64,000 nt of DNA, from assembly GCF_026013365.1 (NCBI RefSeq), contig NZ_JAPDOE010000009.1:62001-126000 (forward strand), given 5' to 3'. The notes beneath the pieces were generated by a model, which worked only from the letters and a program-made list of their open reading frames with translations, did no database searches and was not told where the DNA came from. How positions within the stretch are numbered: position 1 is the stretch's first letter; the number at the start of each line of letters is the position of its first letter. This document shows positions 1-8,589 of this stretch, piece after piece. The translations under genes and the position numbers were made by a program. This DNA is from Paenibacillus sp. LS1. Its GTDB lineage: Bacteria > Bacillota > Bacilli > Paenibacillales > Paenibacillaceae.

Positions 1-45
1 ATGTGATTGATAGCCAGAGTGGGGATGTTTCGTTTTTATTGTAAA

Positions 46-92
46 CGGGAAAAACGTTCTGTCTAAGCCGATTGCACTGGACAGAACGTTTT
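46..92 (-). terminator. Terminator of the GH5 cellulase gene
   Basis: A 13-bp perfect stem (51-63 with 80-92) closes a 16-nt loop. On the minus strand it is followed by a T run, so it fits as the intrinsic terminator of the cellulase gene that ends at 137. A second small hairpin lies at about 95-126. Confidence 0.75.
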
Positions 93-136
93 GTGATTCC
101 CACGGGTATAGAATAAGTTGGGAATCTTTATACCTG

Positions 137-1861
137 TTATGAAGCTACGCCAATAACGCTGGTTCCATTTTTCGTGATTTTGTACGTAATCACATCTCCG
201 TTCCAGAAGTGGAACTTAAGGGTTACTTCGCCATCATTGGTTTCATTGAAGAAGTTTGGTTTCAGCTCAATCACATTACGATCGTAATCTGGGCTAAATG
301 TATAGGAGAACTCTTTGAACGAAGTCCAGTTCTGTGGACCGGCGTTTTCTCCGTTTGCATATGTCGCTTCCATGGTAGCGAGTTGATTGCCGTTAAACGT
401 AGTCGGAATAGCAAATGCACTGGTCGTACCAGTCGCATCGCTCAACGTAGGTGTGTCATATTTAATGATATTGAAATTCCAGTCGGCACCTTGGTTGAAT
501 CCTACTGTGAGTGTGGCATTTACACCTAAATCACCAGAGGCTGTCAATTTGGTTAACAGGTTGGATTTTAACGTAAGTACATCTTTTCTTATCGTATAGT
601 CTTTACCTCTGACAAGAGGCGTAGTGCCATTCTTCAAGGAATTGAATTTGTTGCCATTCAGATTAAGTTTTACTTTTTTATCTTGGATGGCTTCATTTTG
701 TTTAAGATATACGAGGTCCGTTTCAGCTGTGGATGATCGACCAGTCCAGCTGGCTTGCATCGTATTGAATAATTCTTGGTCAGACCAAGTAAAGCTTGTA
801 CGTCCGAAATGCTGCCCATTGTCCCATAACATCGTTGCCATCTGTTTTTGACGCAGGTAATGTCCAACAAATTCGAAGAATTTCAGCTTTTCACCTTGCT
901 CAATGACACCTGTGTGCTGATCAAATCCAAGCAAGCCATACTCACCAACGATCACCGGGATGCCTTTAGCTGTAAAAGCGTTGTATACCCGATCGAATGT
1001 ATCGGTAATGTCTTTTTGTACTTCTTCGTTATACGTGGTGTTACCTGCGATGTTCACACTGAATGGCCAGAACCCGTAGTAGTGAACGGTTGCAATAATA
1101 TTGGTGTCATTCAATTTTTGAATGGTCTTATTCAGTTCATCCAGATCAGGTTGAGCAGAAGAGGTATGCATCGTTGGAAGAACAAGCGGACGTGTCTCGT
1201 TGTTCCCACCCGAAGTTCTTACGATTTTGTGAAATGAAGTATTCAACTCGTCCAGCATGCGATATCCAATTGCTGCATCGGTTGTGCCGCCTTCGGAAAA
1301 GCGGGGTTCGTTAACACTTTCGAACATGAGCTTATCGGATGCATCTTTGAACTTGTCTGCAATCTGAGTCCAAGCAGCGTTATAACGTGCAAGCACGTTG
1401 TCATGGTCTTTCTCCATGTAACTGATCCAACGCCAGGAATCATGGTGAAGATTGATCATGACATAGAGATCGGCATCGAGGGCCCAGTTTACTACTTCTT
1501 GAACCCGATTCATGTAAGCGGAATCAATTGTATAGTCGGGTGCGTCACCGATGTGGGCTTCCCAGGTCACAGGGATACGGATACTGTTGTAGCCCTCACT
1601 TGCGATCGATTGAATCAGTTCCTTTGTAATGCGCGGATTGCCCCAGGCTGTCTCATCTTCACCAACGGCATCCAGAGAGTTACCCAGATTCCATCCAGGC
1701 TCCATGGCGTTCACGTAGGCCTGCATTTTGCTTGGCGCAGCTGAGGTACTGGCTTGTTCACTATTGTCAGTTGCAGCGGAAGCCATAGCCGAAGAGAACA
1801 GAGACAGAATCATGGCAGTTACAAGTGTAAGAGAGAGGACCGGTTTACGGTTTTTTTTCAT
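137..1861 (-). CDS. Secreted GH5 endo-beta-glucanase with CBM_X2 and CBM46 modules
   Basis: This is an extracellular endoglucanase of 574 residues that should cut internal beta-1,4-glucan bonds. A signal peptide (K/R start, hydrophobic core, AMASAA cleavage region near 25-30) precedes the GH5 barrel. The acid/base Glu is in NEP at about 184-186 and the nucleophile Glu in GEYG at about 306-309. After the barrel come an Ig-like CBM_X2 module (about 375-465) and a C-terminal CBM46-like module (about 470-574). This is the order known from GH5 subfamily 4 enzymes such as Bacillus Cel5B. I chose ATG 1861 rather than the TTG just before it because AAGGAG is spaced correctly for the ATG. A cre-like site lies upstream. 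Subfamily and exact substrate (cellulose, xyloglucan or mixed-linkage glucan) are inference. Confidence 0.9.
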   Translation of the reverse strand: MKKNRKPVLSLTLVTAMILSLFSSAMASAATDNSEQASTSAAPSKMQAYVNAMEPGWNLGNSLDAVGEDETAWGNPRITKELIQSIASEGYNSIRIPVTWEAHIGDAPDYTIDSAYMNRVQEVVNWALDADLYVMINLHHDSWRWISYMEKDHDNVLARYNAAWTQIADKFKDASDKLMFESVNEPRFSEGGTTDAAIGYRMLDELNTSFHKIVRTSGGNNETRPLVLPTMHTSSAQPDLDELNKTIQKLNDTNIIATVHYYGFWPFSVNIAGNTTYNEEVQKDITDTFDRVYNAFTAKGIPVIVGEYGLLGFDQHTGVIEQGEKLKFFEFVGHYLRQKQMATMLWDNGQHFGRTSFTWSDQELFNTMQASWTGRSSTAETDLVYLKQNEAIQDKKVKLNLNGNKFNSLKNGTTPLVRGKDYTIRKDVLTLKSNLLTKLTASGDLGVNATLTVGFNQGADWNFNIIKYDTPTLSDATGTTSAFAIPTTFNGNQLATMEATYANGENAGPQNWTSFKEFSYTFSPDYDRNVIELKPNFFNETNDGEVTLKFHFWNGDVITYKITKNGTSVIGVAS

Positions 1862-1985
1862 CAATATAATCTCCTTATAAGATAGAATGGTTGAACTTGA
1901 ATAGCTGTTAAGCAGGATTGAAAATAATGCTCAACGCAAACAAAAAACTACTTGTTAATACTGGAATCACCACCGATTTATGTAC

Positions 1986-1999
1986 TGAAAGCGTTTTCG
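1986..1999. promoter_or_regulatory. Putative CcpA cre site upstream of the cellulase
   Basis: TGAAAGCGTTTTCG matches the cre consensus TGWAANCGNTNWCA at 13 of 14 positions. It lies in the 322-bp AT-rich gap between the divergent cellulase and amidohydrolase genes, about 125 bp upstream of the cellulase start. Glucose repression of the cellulase would be expected. I found no convincing -35/-10 pair elsewhere in this gap. Confidence 0.55.
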
Positions 2000-2183
2000 T
2001 AATTTACTATATCATGATTAAATTTTGGACAATACCAGCACAATTGGAATAAAAATCATGTGAAAATCAGTGGTTTTGTTATATTGATAGATTGTTTAGT
2101 AAGCGTTTATTTCATTGGAAATGAAAATCATATGGTTGCTTTTTAATGATAACTAGATTTAAATACCCTGGGAGGGATGTAAA

Positions 2184-3014
2184 ATGAAGCTGGATGCACA
2201 TCAACATTTCTGGGAATACAATGTCGCCGAGTACGGATGGATTGGAGAAGAGATGAAAGCCATTCGTCAATCTTTTCTCCCGGAAAATCTTGAACCTTTA
2301 TTGGTCCAATCGGGACTGGAGGGATGTATTGCGGTACAAGCCAGACAATCACTGACAGAAACCCAATGGCTTCTGCAACTGGCAGATCGGCACGAGTTTA
2401 TCAAAGGTGTTGTCGGATGGGTGGATCTATGCTCGGATGATGTTCGGAATCAACTTGAACTGTTCGCGTCCAATCCGTATCTGAGGGGAGTACGTCATGT
2501 CGTACAAGATGAACCTGATCTTCAATATGTATTGAGAGAAGACTTTCAGCGCGGAATTTCATTGCTCAAAGAGTATGATTTGGCCTATGATCTGTTGGTA
2601 TCCAAGGAGCAACTGCCTTATGCCGTTGAACTGGTTAAGACGTTTCCTGAACAGCGATTTGTACTTGATCATCTAGCCAAACCCGACATCAAATCAGGTA
2701 TACTCTCACCATGGAAAGAAGCGATTGAGTCATTGGCCGCACAACCTAATGCGTCCTGTAAGCTTTCAGGGATGGTGACGGAAGCAGATTGGGCAAATTG
2801 GACTCCGAGCGACTTTACAGCCTATCTGAATATCGCTATAGAAGCATTTGGAGCAGACCGGTTAATGTTTGGGTCCGATTGGCCAGTAAGCAATCTTGCG
2901 GCTTCGTATAATGATGTATGCGGTCTCATTACGACTCACATTAATGCCCTACCTATGGCAGATCAACAGATGATTCTTGGTGGTACATGTGCCACGTTTT
3001 ATCAAATATCGTAG
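2184..3014 (+). CDS. Amidohydrolase_2 family metal hydrolase (fuconolactonase-like)
   Basis: The 276-residue product is a TIM-barrel metal-dependent hydrolase of the Amidohydro_2 family, which includes L-fuconolactonase and related sugar lactonases. The N-terminal DAHQHFW carries the HxH metal ligands, LDHLAKP carries a mid-barrel His, and FGSDWPV near the C-terminus carries the conserved Asp. A strong GGGAGGGATG ribosome site precedes ATG 2184. It stands alone, divergent from the cellulase and followed by a terminator. A role in sugar lactone hydrolysis is inferred from family only; the substrate cannot be read from the sequence. Confidence 0.75.
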   Translation: MKLDAHQHFWEYNVAEYGWIGEEMKAIRQSFLPENLEPLLVQSGLEGCIAVQARQSLTETQWLLQLADRHEFIKGVVGWVDLCSDDVRNQLELFASNPYLRGVRHVVQDEPDLQYVLREDFQRGISLLKEYDLAYDLLVSKEQLPYAVELVKTFPEQRFVLDHLAKPDIKSGILSPWKEAIESLAAQPNASCKLSGMVTEADWANWTPSDFTAYLNIAIEAFGADRLMFGSDWPVSNLAASYNDVCGLITTHINALPMADQQMILGGTCATFYQIS

Positions 3015-3126
3015 TGGGCGCTCCATAGTTAAATCAGTTTCAAGAAGTTGACAACTGTTCTGATTCTTGCTAAAGTTTTATCCAATCCGCATAATTGTGA
3101 TCTGGGAATGTTACCGATATGGGCAT

Positions 3127-3184
3127 AACCTGAGCTGGCTTGTTTACACGTAATCGTGTACCCAGGCTGGTTCGGGTTTTTTCT
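3127..3184 (+). terminator. Terminator after the amidohydrolase gene
   Basis: An imperfect outer stem pairs AACCTGAGC with GGTTCGGGTT. It contains an inner ACACG/CGTGT hairpin and ends in a run of six T. It touches the left end of the inverted-repeat element that starts at 3183. Confidence 0.5.
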
Positions 3185-3374
3185 ATTTAAGTTGAACAAA
3201 CGATTTTACACGGGACGACTGCGCGGCCAGAACAATCTTCCAATCGCTGTTATCCCCAGATTTTTTGAATCCCTTTTTAAAGGGGAAATCCGGTGATAAA
3301 GGCGAACGCGCCGCTTCTCCAGATTTTTTCTGTCCTCTCCGTTTATGTGTAATCGTGTAGTTCAACTTAAATAG
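3183..3374. repeat. MITE-like inverted-repeat element, copy R1
   Basis: A 192-bp non-coding unit bounded by a perfect 15-bp terminal inverted repeat (3183-3197 and 3360-3374, CTATTTAAGTTGAAC). Its core is nearly identical, in inverted orientation, to the core of the unit at 4946-5144, and end fragments occur near 10.25 kb and 41.6 kb. It fills most of the 420-bp gap between the amidohydrolase and the GH1 gene. It has no transposase and no credible ORF, so it is either a MITE or a regulatory or transcript-stabilising repeat. Confidence 0.75.
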
Positions 3375-3442
3375 TTTGTCTTATTAATATTTCTTGCGAT
3401 TTGAGCGGGTAGCTGAATTACATATTTGGAAGGAGAATGATG

Positions 3443-4885
3443 ATGACTAATTTTAAATTTCCTAAAGATTTTCTATGGGGTGGAGCCATTGCTGCCAATC
3501 AGGCGGAGGGCGCGTATCTGGAAGATGGCAAAGGGCTGAGTATCGTTGACTTGCTGCCGACCGGAGAGAACCGCAGAAGTATTATGAAAGGAAATGTTCC
3601 AGCTTTTACGCCGCTTGCTACCGAGTTCTATCCTTCGCATGAAGCGATCGATTTCTATCACCGTTACCCTGAAGATATTGCTCTATTTACAGAAATGGGA
3701 TTCAAAGCACTGCGTGTCTCCATTGCCTGGGCACGGATTTTCCCAACAGGAGAAGATGCGCAGCCGAATGAAGCCGGATTACAATTTTACGATAACCTGT
3801 TTGATGAACTATTGAAGAACGGCATTGAACCAGTGGTTACATTGGCTCACTTTGATGTGCCTGTGCACCTGATCGAGAAGTACGGCAGCTGGAGAAGTCG
3901 TGAACTGGTAACGCTTTTCGAGACTTACGCGACTACGGTATTCACTCGATACAAAGACAAGGTGAAATACTGGATGACTTTCAATGAGATCAACATGCTG
4001 CTCCATCTTCCGTTCCTTGGGGCGGGACTTGCGTTCAACGAAGGGGATAACATCAAAGAAATTCAATATCAGGCTGCTCACCATCAACTGGTTGCAAGTG
4101 CACTGGCAGTCAAGGCATGTCATGAGATTATTCCTGGTGCCATGATTGGTTGCATGCTTGCGGCAGGAAGCTTCTATCCGTATACCTGTAATCCGGAAGA
4201 TGTGTTCCAGGGGATGGAAAAAGATAGAGAGTCCTATTTCTTCATCGATGTGCAGTCACGTGGGGAATATCCGGGTTACGCCAAACGTTTCTTCAAGGAC
4301 CACGAATTGAACATCGTTATGCAGCCGGGTGATGCGGAAATCTTGAAAAATCATACCGTAGATTATATTGGCTTCAGCTACTATTCAAGTCGTACAACGA
4401 GTACTGATCCGGAAGTCATCAAAAATATGACCAGCGGTAATGTATTTGGCTCGGTAGCGAATCCATATCTGGCGAAGTCCGAATGGGGTTGGACGATTGA
4501 TCCTAAAGGTTTCCGTATTACCGCCAATCAACTGCATGACCGTTATCAGAAGCCACTGTTTGTCGTTGAAAATGGATTTGGTGCCAATGACGTGGTTACA
4601 CCGGAAGGTGAAGTGGATGATGCGTACCGGATTGACTACTTGAAACGGCATGTAGCTGAAATGGGTGAGGCCATTCAGGATGGGGTGAACATCATTGGTT
4701 ACACCAGCTGGGGACCTATAGATATTGTGAGTGCTTCCTCAGGTGAGATGAGAAAACGCTATGGTTACATTTACGTGGATCGTAATAATGAAGGTCATGG
4801 TGAGCAGACACGACTGAAGAAGAAGAGTTTTGAGTGGTACAAAAATGTAATCGAATCCAACGGAACGAATCTGGGAGAAGAGTAG
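3443..4885 (+). CDS. bglA: 6-phospho-beta-glucosidase, GH1 family
   Basis: This 480-residue cytoplasmic GH1 enzyme should hydrolyse the 6-phospho-beta-glucosides delivered by the PTS permease at 6.4 kb. It begins with the GH1 signature FPKDFLWGGAIAANQAEGA. It has the acid/base motif TFNEIN at about residue 175 and the nucleophile motif VVENGFGA at about 375. Three ATG codons lie in tandem (3437, 3440, 3443). The GGAAGGAG site at 3428-3435 is correctly spaced only for the third. It sits between two copies of the same inverted-repeat element and upstream of licT, so it is probably transcribed separately from licT-bglP. Preference for cellobiose, arbutin or salicin phosphates cannot be read. Confidence 0.88.
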   Translation: MTNFKFPKDFLWGGAIAANQAEGAYLEDGKGLSIVDLLPTGENRRSIMKGNVPAFTPLATEFYPSHEAIDFYHRYPEDIALFTEMGFKALRVSIAWARIFPTGEDAQPNEAGLQFYDNLFDELLKNGIEPVVTLAHFDVPVHLIEKYGSWRSRELVTLFETYATTVFTRYKDKVKYWMTFNEINMLLHLPFLGAGLAFNEGDNIKEIQYQAAHHQLVASALAVKACHEIIPGAMIGCMLAAGSFYPYTCNPEDVFQGMEKDRESYFFIDVQSRGEYPGYAKRFFKDHELNIVMQPGDAEILKNHTVDYIGFSYYSSRTTSTDPEVIKNMTSGNVFGSVANPYLAKSEWGWTIDPKGFRITANQLHDRYQKPLFVVENGFGANDVVTPEGEVDDAYRIDYLKRHVAEMGEAIQDGVNIIGYTSWGPIDIVSASSGEMRKRYGYIYVDRNNEGHGEQTRLKKKSFEWYKNVIESNGTNLGEE

Positions 4886-4945
4886 TTTATATTTTTCTGA
4901 ATTAAAATGGTCTTGTACGGCATTAAAACATCGGAAGTTTCATCA

Positions 4946-5144
4946 ATATAAATTGAACTAAGCATTTCACAAAACGGAGAGGTAAAAGCTTTCTATGGAA
5001 AGCTACTTCGTAAGCATAAACTCGCCTTTATCACCGGATTTTCCCTTTAAAAAGGGATTCAAAAAAGCTGGGGATAACAGCGATCGGAAGGTTGTTCTGT
5101 CATCGGAGTAGCTAGTGTGAATAATATCAAGTTTCAATTTATAT
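4946..5144. repeat. MITE-like inverted-repeat element, copy R2
   Basis: A 199-bp unit with a 12-bp perfect terminal inverted repeat (4946-4957 and 5133-5144). Compared with R1 it is inverted and keeps a core of about 70 bp (around 5026-5095) that includes the short hairpin CCCTTTAAAAAGGG and the string GGGGATAACAGCGAT. The left arm differs from R1. R1 and R2 together bracket bglA. Confidence 0.75.
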
Positions 5145-5173
5145 AACCATGGGACTTCCGATTGTCCTCACAT

Positions 5174-5210
5174 TGAAAGCGTTGACATATAGTCAGGTTC
5201 GCGCTATACT
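5174..5210 (+). promoter_or_regulatory. licT promoter with cre site over the -35 box
   Basis: TTGACA (5182-5187) and TATACT (5205-5210) are separated by exactly 17 bp, a near-consensus sigma-A promoter. TGAAAGCGTTGACA (5174-5187) matches the cre consensus at every position and overlaps the -35 box. CcpA binding there should block RNA polymerase, giving direct catabolite repression of the licT-bglP unit. Confidence 0.8.
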
Positions 5211-5232
5211 TGACGCAATTATATCGTTTCTG

Positions 5233-5324
5233 GGATTGTTACTACATGACGTAGGCAAAACCTAAGCACCAAAAAAAGCAGACCACCATGTCTTGTTTAT
5301 TTTGTGATGCTTCAGGTTTTTTTT
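5233..5324 (+). promoter_or_regulatory. RAT antiterminator and terminator in the licT leader
   Basis: The ribonucleic antiterminator (RAT) at 5233-5262 begins GGATTGTTACT and ends GGCAAAACC, the signature bound by BglG/LicT proteins. Its 3' end overlaps the left arm of a terminator, AACCTAAGCA, which pairs with TGCTTCAGGTT before a run of eight T ending near 5324. Known mechanism: bound LicT stabilises the RAT and prevents termination. LicT therefore controls its own gene. Confidence 0.85.
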
Positions 5325-5383
5325 GTATGCCCAAAAGACGATGTATAACTGCCAAGAGAGTGGAACGTGACGGGGGGATTGAA

Positions 5384-6214
5384 GTGAAAATAGCAAAGGT
5401 TATCAACAATAACGTCATTAGCATCTATCAGGCGGATGGAGCAGAGCTTGTGGTGATGGGGCGTGGGATTGCCTTTAAGAAAAAGCCGGGGGATAAAGTA
5501 GACGAGACCCGCATCCAGAAAGTATTTGCATTGAAAAATAAACAAACATCCGATAATTTCAAAATGCTACTGCGCGAAGTTCCGATGGAACTGATTGAAA
5601 TTGTGGAGGAGATCATCACGTATGCGCGTGAGAATCTGGGACGAAAGTTGAATGAGAACATTTATGTATCCCTTACGGATCATATTAACTTTGCGATTGA
5701 ACGTTATCGGGAAGGTGTGGAGATCAAGAACGCATTAATGTGGGAGATCAAGCAATTGTACAAGCCCGAGTTCGGACTTGGCCTGAGGACGCTGGAACAG
5801 ATCAACACTCGAATGAATATTGAGCTTCCAACCGATGAAGCCGCTTATATTGCTCTTCACATTGTCAACGCAGAGATGAATGAAGAAGTCATTACGACGA
5901 TGAATATTACGAAGTTTATCCAGCAAATTATTAATATAGCGAAATATCATTTCAAAATGGAATTTGACGAGGATTCTCTAAGTTATTTTCGCTTCATCAC
6001 ACATCTGAAGTTCTTCTCTCAGCGTGTGCTTAGTGGTATGCATTACGACAACAACTATGATCATTTCTACGACATGATTAAGGAGAAGCATCCGGATGCG
6101 GCAGCATGTACGGAGAAAATTGAGTTGTTTGTCAAAAAGGAATACAACCATGAGCCGACCAATGAAGAAAAATTGTATCTGACGGTTCATATCGAACGAG
6201 TGGTTAATCGATAA
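5384..6214 (+). CDS. licT: BglG/LicT family transcriptional antiterminator
   Basis: This 276-residue RNA-binding antiterminator is controlled by PTS phosphorylation. Residues 1-55 form the CAT RNA-binding domain (opening KIAKVINNNVI). Two PRD domains follow (about 65-170 and 170-276) and carry the regulatory histidines, for example in LTDHINFAI and ALHIVNAEM. I start at GTG 5384, after GGGGGGAT. A longer open frame from 5288 would begin inside the leader terminator and adds residues foreign to the family. The targets are very likely the RATs at 5233 and 6287. Phosphorylation by BglP without substrate should switch it off, and HPr phosphorylation should switch it on when glucose is absent. Confidence 0.9.
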   Translation: MKIAKVINNNVISIYQADGAELVVMGRGIAFKKKPGDKVDETRIQKVFALKNKQTSDNFKMLLREVPMELIEIVEEIITYARENLGRKLNENIYVSLTDHINFAIERYREGVEIKNALMWEIKQLYKPEFGLGLRTLEQINTRMNIELPTDEAAYIALHIVNAEMNEEVITTMNITKFIQQIINIAKYHFKMEFDEDSLSYFRFITHLKFFSQRVLSGMHYDNNYDHFYDMIKEKHPDAAACTEKIELFVKKEYNHEPTNEEKLYLTVHIERVVNR

Positions 6215-6286
6215 TATTTAAATGTTGACAATAATGGTTTAATTATAATAATATGTGATTAACAGGAATTGAATACGATTTAACTG

Positions 6287-6371
6287 GGATTGTTACTGGT
6301 TATGCAGGCAAAACCTAAGTCATGAGAAGGTCAGGACCATTGTGTCCCCTTGCTCAAGGCTTAGGTTTTTT
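6287..6371 (+). promoter_or_regulatory. Second RAT antiterminator and terminator before bglP
   Basis: A second RAT (6287-6315) again runs from GGATTGTTACT to GGCAAAACC. It overlaps the left arm AAACCTAAG (6311) of a terminator whose right arm CTTAGGTTT sits at about 6359-6367, before a T run ending at 6371. A TTGACA at 6225 with TAATAT at 6249 (18-bp spacing) may give bglP its own start. LicT would then act at two checkpoints, before itself and before the permease. Confidence 0.85.
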
Positions 6372-6425
6372 GCGTGCAAAAAAATCGGTAAGAGGCCTGT
6401 TTGAGAAAAAGTGGGGGTGCAGATC

Positions 6426-8309
6426 ATGAGTCAAGAGAAACTGGCCAAAGAGATTGTAGAACTGGTTGGCGGTGAGAAAAATGTGGAATCGCTGGTTCAT
6501 TGTGCAACACGATTACGGTTTGTATTGAAGGACGATGCCAAGGCAGACAAAGCCAAACTGGAGAAAACAGAAGGCATCATCGCAGTCAAAGAAAATGGAG
6601 GACAGTTCCAGGTGGTTGTTGGTAACAAGGTGCCTGAAGTCTATAGTGCCATTGGACAGATCAGTAACATTCTGGACGATTCGTCAGATAAAGAAAAACC
6701 TCGCAAAGCTGCCAAAGGGCTCGGGGGGATTATCGATATCATATCCAGCATCTTTGCACCACTTCTTGGTGTTATGGCGGGAGCGGGTATTCTAAAAGGG
6801 TTATTGTTGATTGCAAGCAATATCGGATGGCTGGAAACGACAGAAACAACATATACGATCCTGTATGCAGCAGCAGATAGTCTCTTCTACTTCCTGCCTC
6901 TGTTGTTAGCGGTTACAACAGCACGTAAATTCCAGGGAAATATGTTTGTCGCGATGACGATTGCAGGAGCACTAATCTATCCGTCCATCGTCACGTTGAA
7001 ATCAGAGGGAACACCAACGGATTTCTTCGGTATCCCTGTAATCCTGATGAACTATTCATCTACGGTTATTCCTATCATTTTAGCTGTCATTGTCATGAGC
7101 AAGTTGGAGAAGTTCTTTAATAAGTCACTTCATGATAGTGTGAAAAACTTTGTTACACCATTATTTTTGCTGGTCATTATGGTACCGCTGACACTGTTGG
7201 TATTCGGACCATTTGGCGTATACGTTGGTAACGCAATTGCAGCTGGACTCGTTGCCGCTTTTGGATTTAGTCCATTGCTCGCAGGAGCCGTTATGGGTGC
7301 AAGCTGGCAGCTGCTCGTTATCTTCGGAATACACTGGGGTCTCATTCCTGTATTCATTAATAATGTCGCCGTGTATGGCCAGGATGGCGTTAAACCGGCT
7401 GCAACGGCTTCAATCTTTGCCCAAACGGGTGCTGCTTTTGGGGTTATGCTGAAAACGAAGAACAAAAAACTGAAAACATTGGCGGGATCATCGACGTTGA
7501 CGGCTTTGTTCGGTATAACGGAACCGGCCATCTATGGGGTAACATTACCACTGAAACGTCCATTCATTGCAGGAGTTATCGGTGGTGCAGTTGGTGGAGC
7601 TATCATTGGTCAAGCGGGCACATTGGCATTTGCATCCGGCGCACCGGGCTTGCTGACCTTGCCAATCTTCTACGGACCAGGTGGACAAGGCTTCCCAGGA
7701 TTGATTCTGGGTATCGTAGTATCCTTTGTCGTCTCGGCTGTACTGACATACATCATGGGTTTCAAAGATCCAGTTGAAGAAGAAACAAAAAACGAACCTG
7801 CTGCATCTACCGAGCAATCTGTTAGTGCAGCGGATGCTTCAGACGAAGTTGTATTTAGCCCAATTGAAGGAACAATTGTGGAATTGTCGGAAGTTCCAGA
7901 TCCGGCATTTGCATCCGGGGCAATGGGTAAAGGAATAGCGATTGAGCCAGCTGTCGGTAGAGTCGTAGCGCCTTTTGATGGTACCGTTACCGTTGCATTC
8001 AAGAAAAAACATGCCTTGGCAGTTGTGTCAGACACGGGTGCTGAAATATTGGTTCACGTCGGAGTCGATACCGTTAAATTGGATGGACAGCATTTTGTCT
8101 CCCATATCAAAGAAGGAGATCGAGTTAAAGCGGGGGATCTGTTGCTTGAATTCGATATTGCACAGATTAAGGCCGCTGGATATCATACGGTAACGCCTAT
8201 TATCGTAACGAATTCCGCCAACTACGAGGAAGTCATTCCTCAGGCTACAGGTCAGGTTCATAGCCAGGAGCTTCTATTGAAGTTGAACAGCGGAAAGGGA
8301 CAAGAATAA
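6426..8309 (+). CDS. bglP: PTS beta-glucoside permease, EIIBCA
   Basis: This 627-residue membrane protein imports and phosphorylates beta-glucosides. The order is IIB (1-85, phospho-Cys C26 in LVHCATRLRF), IIC (about 100-460, multiple membrane helices, GITEPAIYG loop) and IIA (about 480-627, active His in ILVHVGVDTV). I start at ATG 6426, after GGGGGTG; the open frame extends 15 bases further upstream without a better site. All three phosphotransfer domains are present, so it needs only EI and HPr from elsewhere. Its IIB domain probably inactivates LicT when substrate is absent. It is the last gene of the RAT-controlled unit. Confidence 0.92.
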   Translation: MSQEKLAKEIVELVGGEKNVESLVHCATRLRFVLKDDAKADKAKLEKTEGIIAVKENGGQFQVVVGNKVPEVYSAIGQISNILDDSSDKEKPRKAAKGLGGIIDIISSIFAPLLGVMAGAGILKGLLLIASNIGWLETTETTYTILYAAADSLFYFLPLLLAVTTARKFQGNMFVAMTIAGALIYPSIVTLKSEGTPTDFFGIPVILMNYSSTVIPIILAVIVMSKLEKFFNKSLHDSVKNFVTPLFLLVIMVPLTLLVFGPFGVYVGNAIAAGLVAAFGFSPLLAGAVMGASWQLLVIFGIHWGLIPVFINNVAVYGQDGVKPAATASIFAQTGAAFGVMLKTKNKKLKTLAGSSTLTALFGITEPAIYGVTLPLKRPFIAGVIGGAVGGAIIGQAGTLAFASGAPGLLTLPIFYGPGGQGFPGLILGIVVSFVVSAVLTYIMGFKDPVEEETKNEPAASTEQSVSAADASDEVVFSPIEGTIVELSEVPDPAFASGAMGKGIAIEPAVGRVVAPFDGTVTVAFKKKHALAVVSDTGAEILVHVGVDTVKLDGQHFVSHIKEGDRVKAGDLLLEFDIAQIKAAGYHTVTPIIVTNSANYEEVIPQATGQVHSQELLLKLNSGKGQE

Positions 8310-8356
8310 AATAAGAATAGATATAAATTCAATACTTTAGAGTTTACATGGTTCCG

Positions 8357-8385
8357 TTGACATGGTGGAATTGGAAAATTATAAT
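8357..8385 (+). promoter_or_regulatory. Consensus promoter for the ABC-F leader transcript
   Basis: TTGACA (8357-8362), a 17-bp spacer and TATAAT (8380-8385) make a perfect consensus sigma-A promoter. The predicted start near 8392 lies about 395 bases before the ABC-F start codon. So strong a promoter ahead of a long structured leader implies that control is exerted after initiation. Confidence 0.85.
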
Positions 8386-8432
8386 TAGATTGGTATATCT
8401 ATTACATGATACTGAAAGGTGGATTATTGAAC

Positions 8433-8477
8433 ATGACACATGCGATGAGACTGCGTTTTCTTCCTTTGAATCGGTAA
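8433..8477 (+). CDS. Leader peptide with MRLRF arrest-type motif
   Basis: A 14-codon ORF encodes MTHAMRLRFLPLNR, with an AAAGGTGG ribosome site. From memory, it closely resembles the erm(D)/erm(K)-type leader MTHSMRLRFPTLNQ, whose RLR motif stalls macrolide-bound ribosomes. Here R6-L7-R8 is intact. The codons for PLN (8463-8470) can pair with TTCAAAGG at 8487-8494, so a stalled ribosome would change downstream folding. Function as a macrolide sensor is inferred. Confidence 0.8.
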   Translation: MTHAMRLRFLPLNR

Positions 8478-8589
8478 TTGAATACGTTCAAAGGCTCTGA
8501 CCATTGGTTCAGAGTAAACGGGATCAGTCTGTCATTTTCAATCATCCTGACCTTAAAATACTTGTTTAACTTGTTTTCCGTTTACATTG

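Noticed and set aside
5288..5383. Extended N-terminus for LicT from ATG 5288
   Set aside because: It would start within the leader terminator and adds 32 residues absent from the family; GTG 5384 has a good ribosome site.
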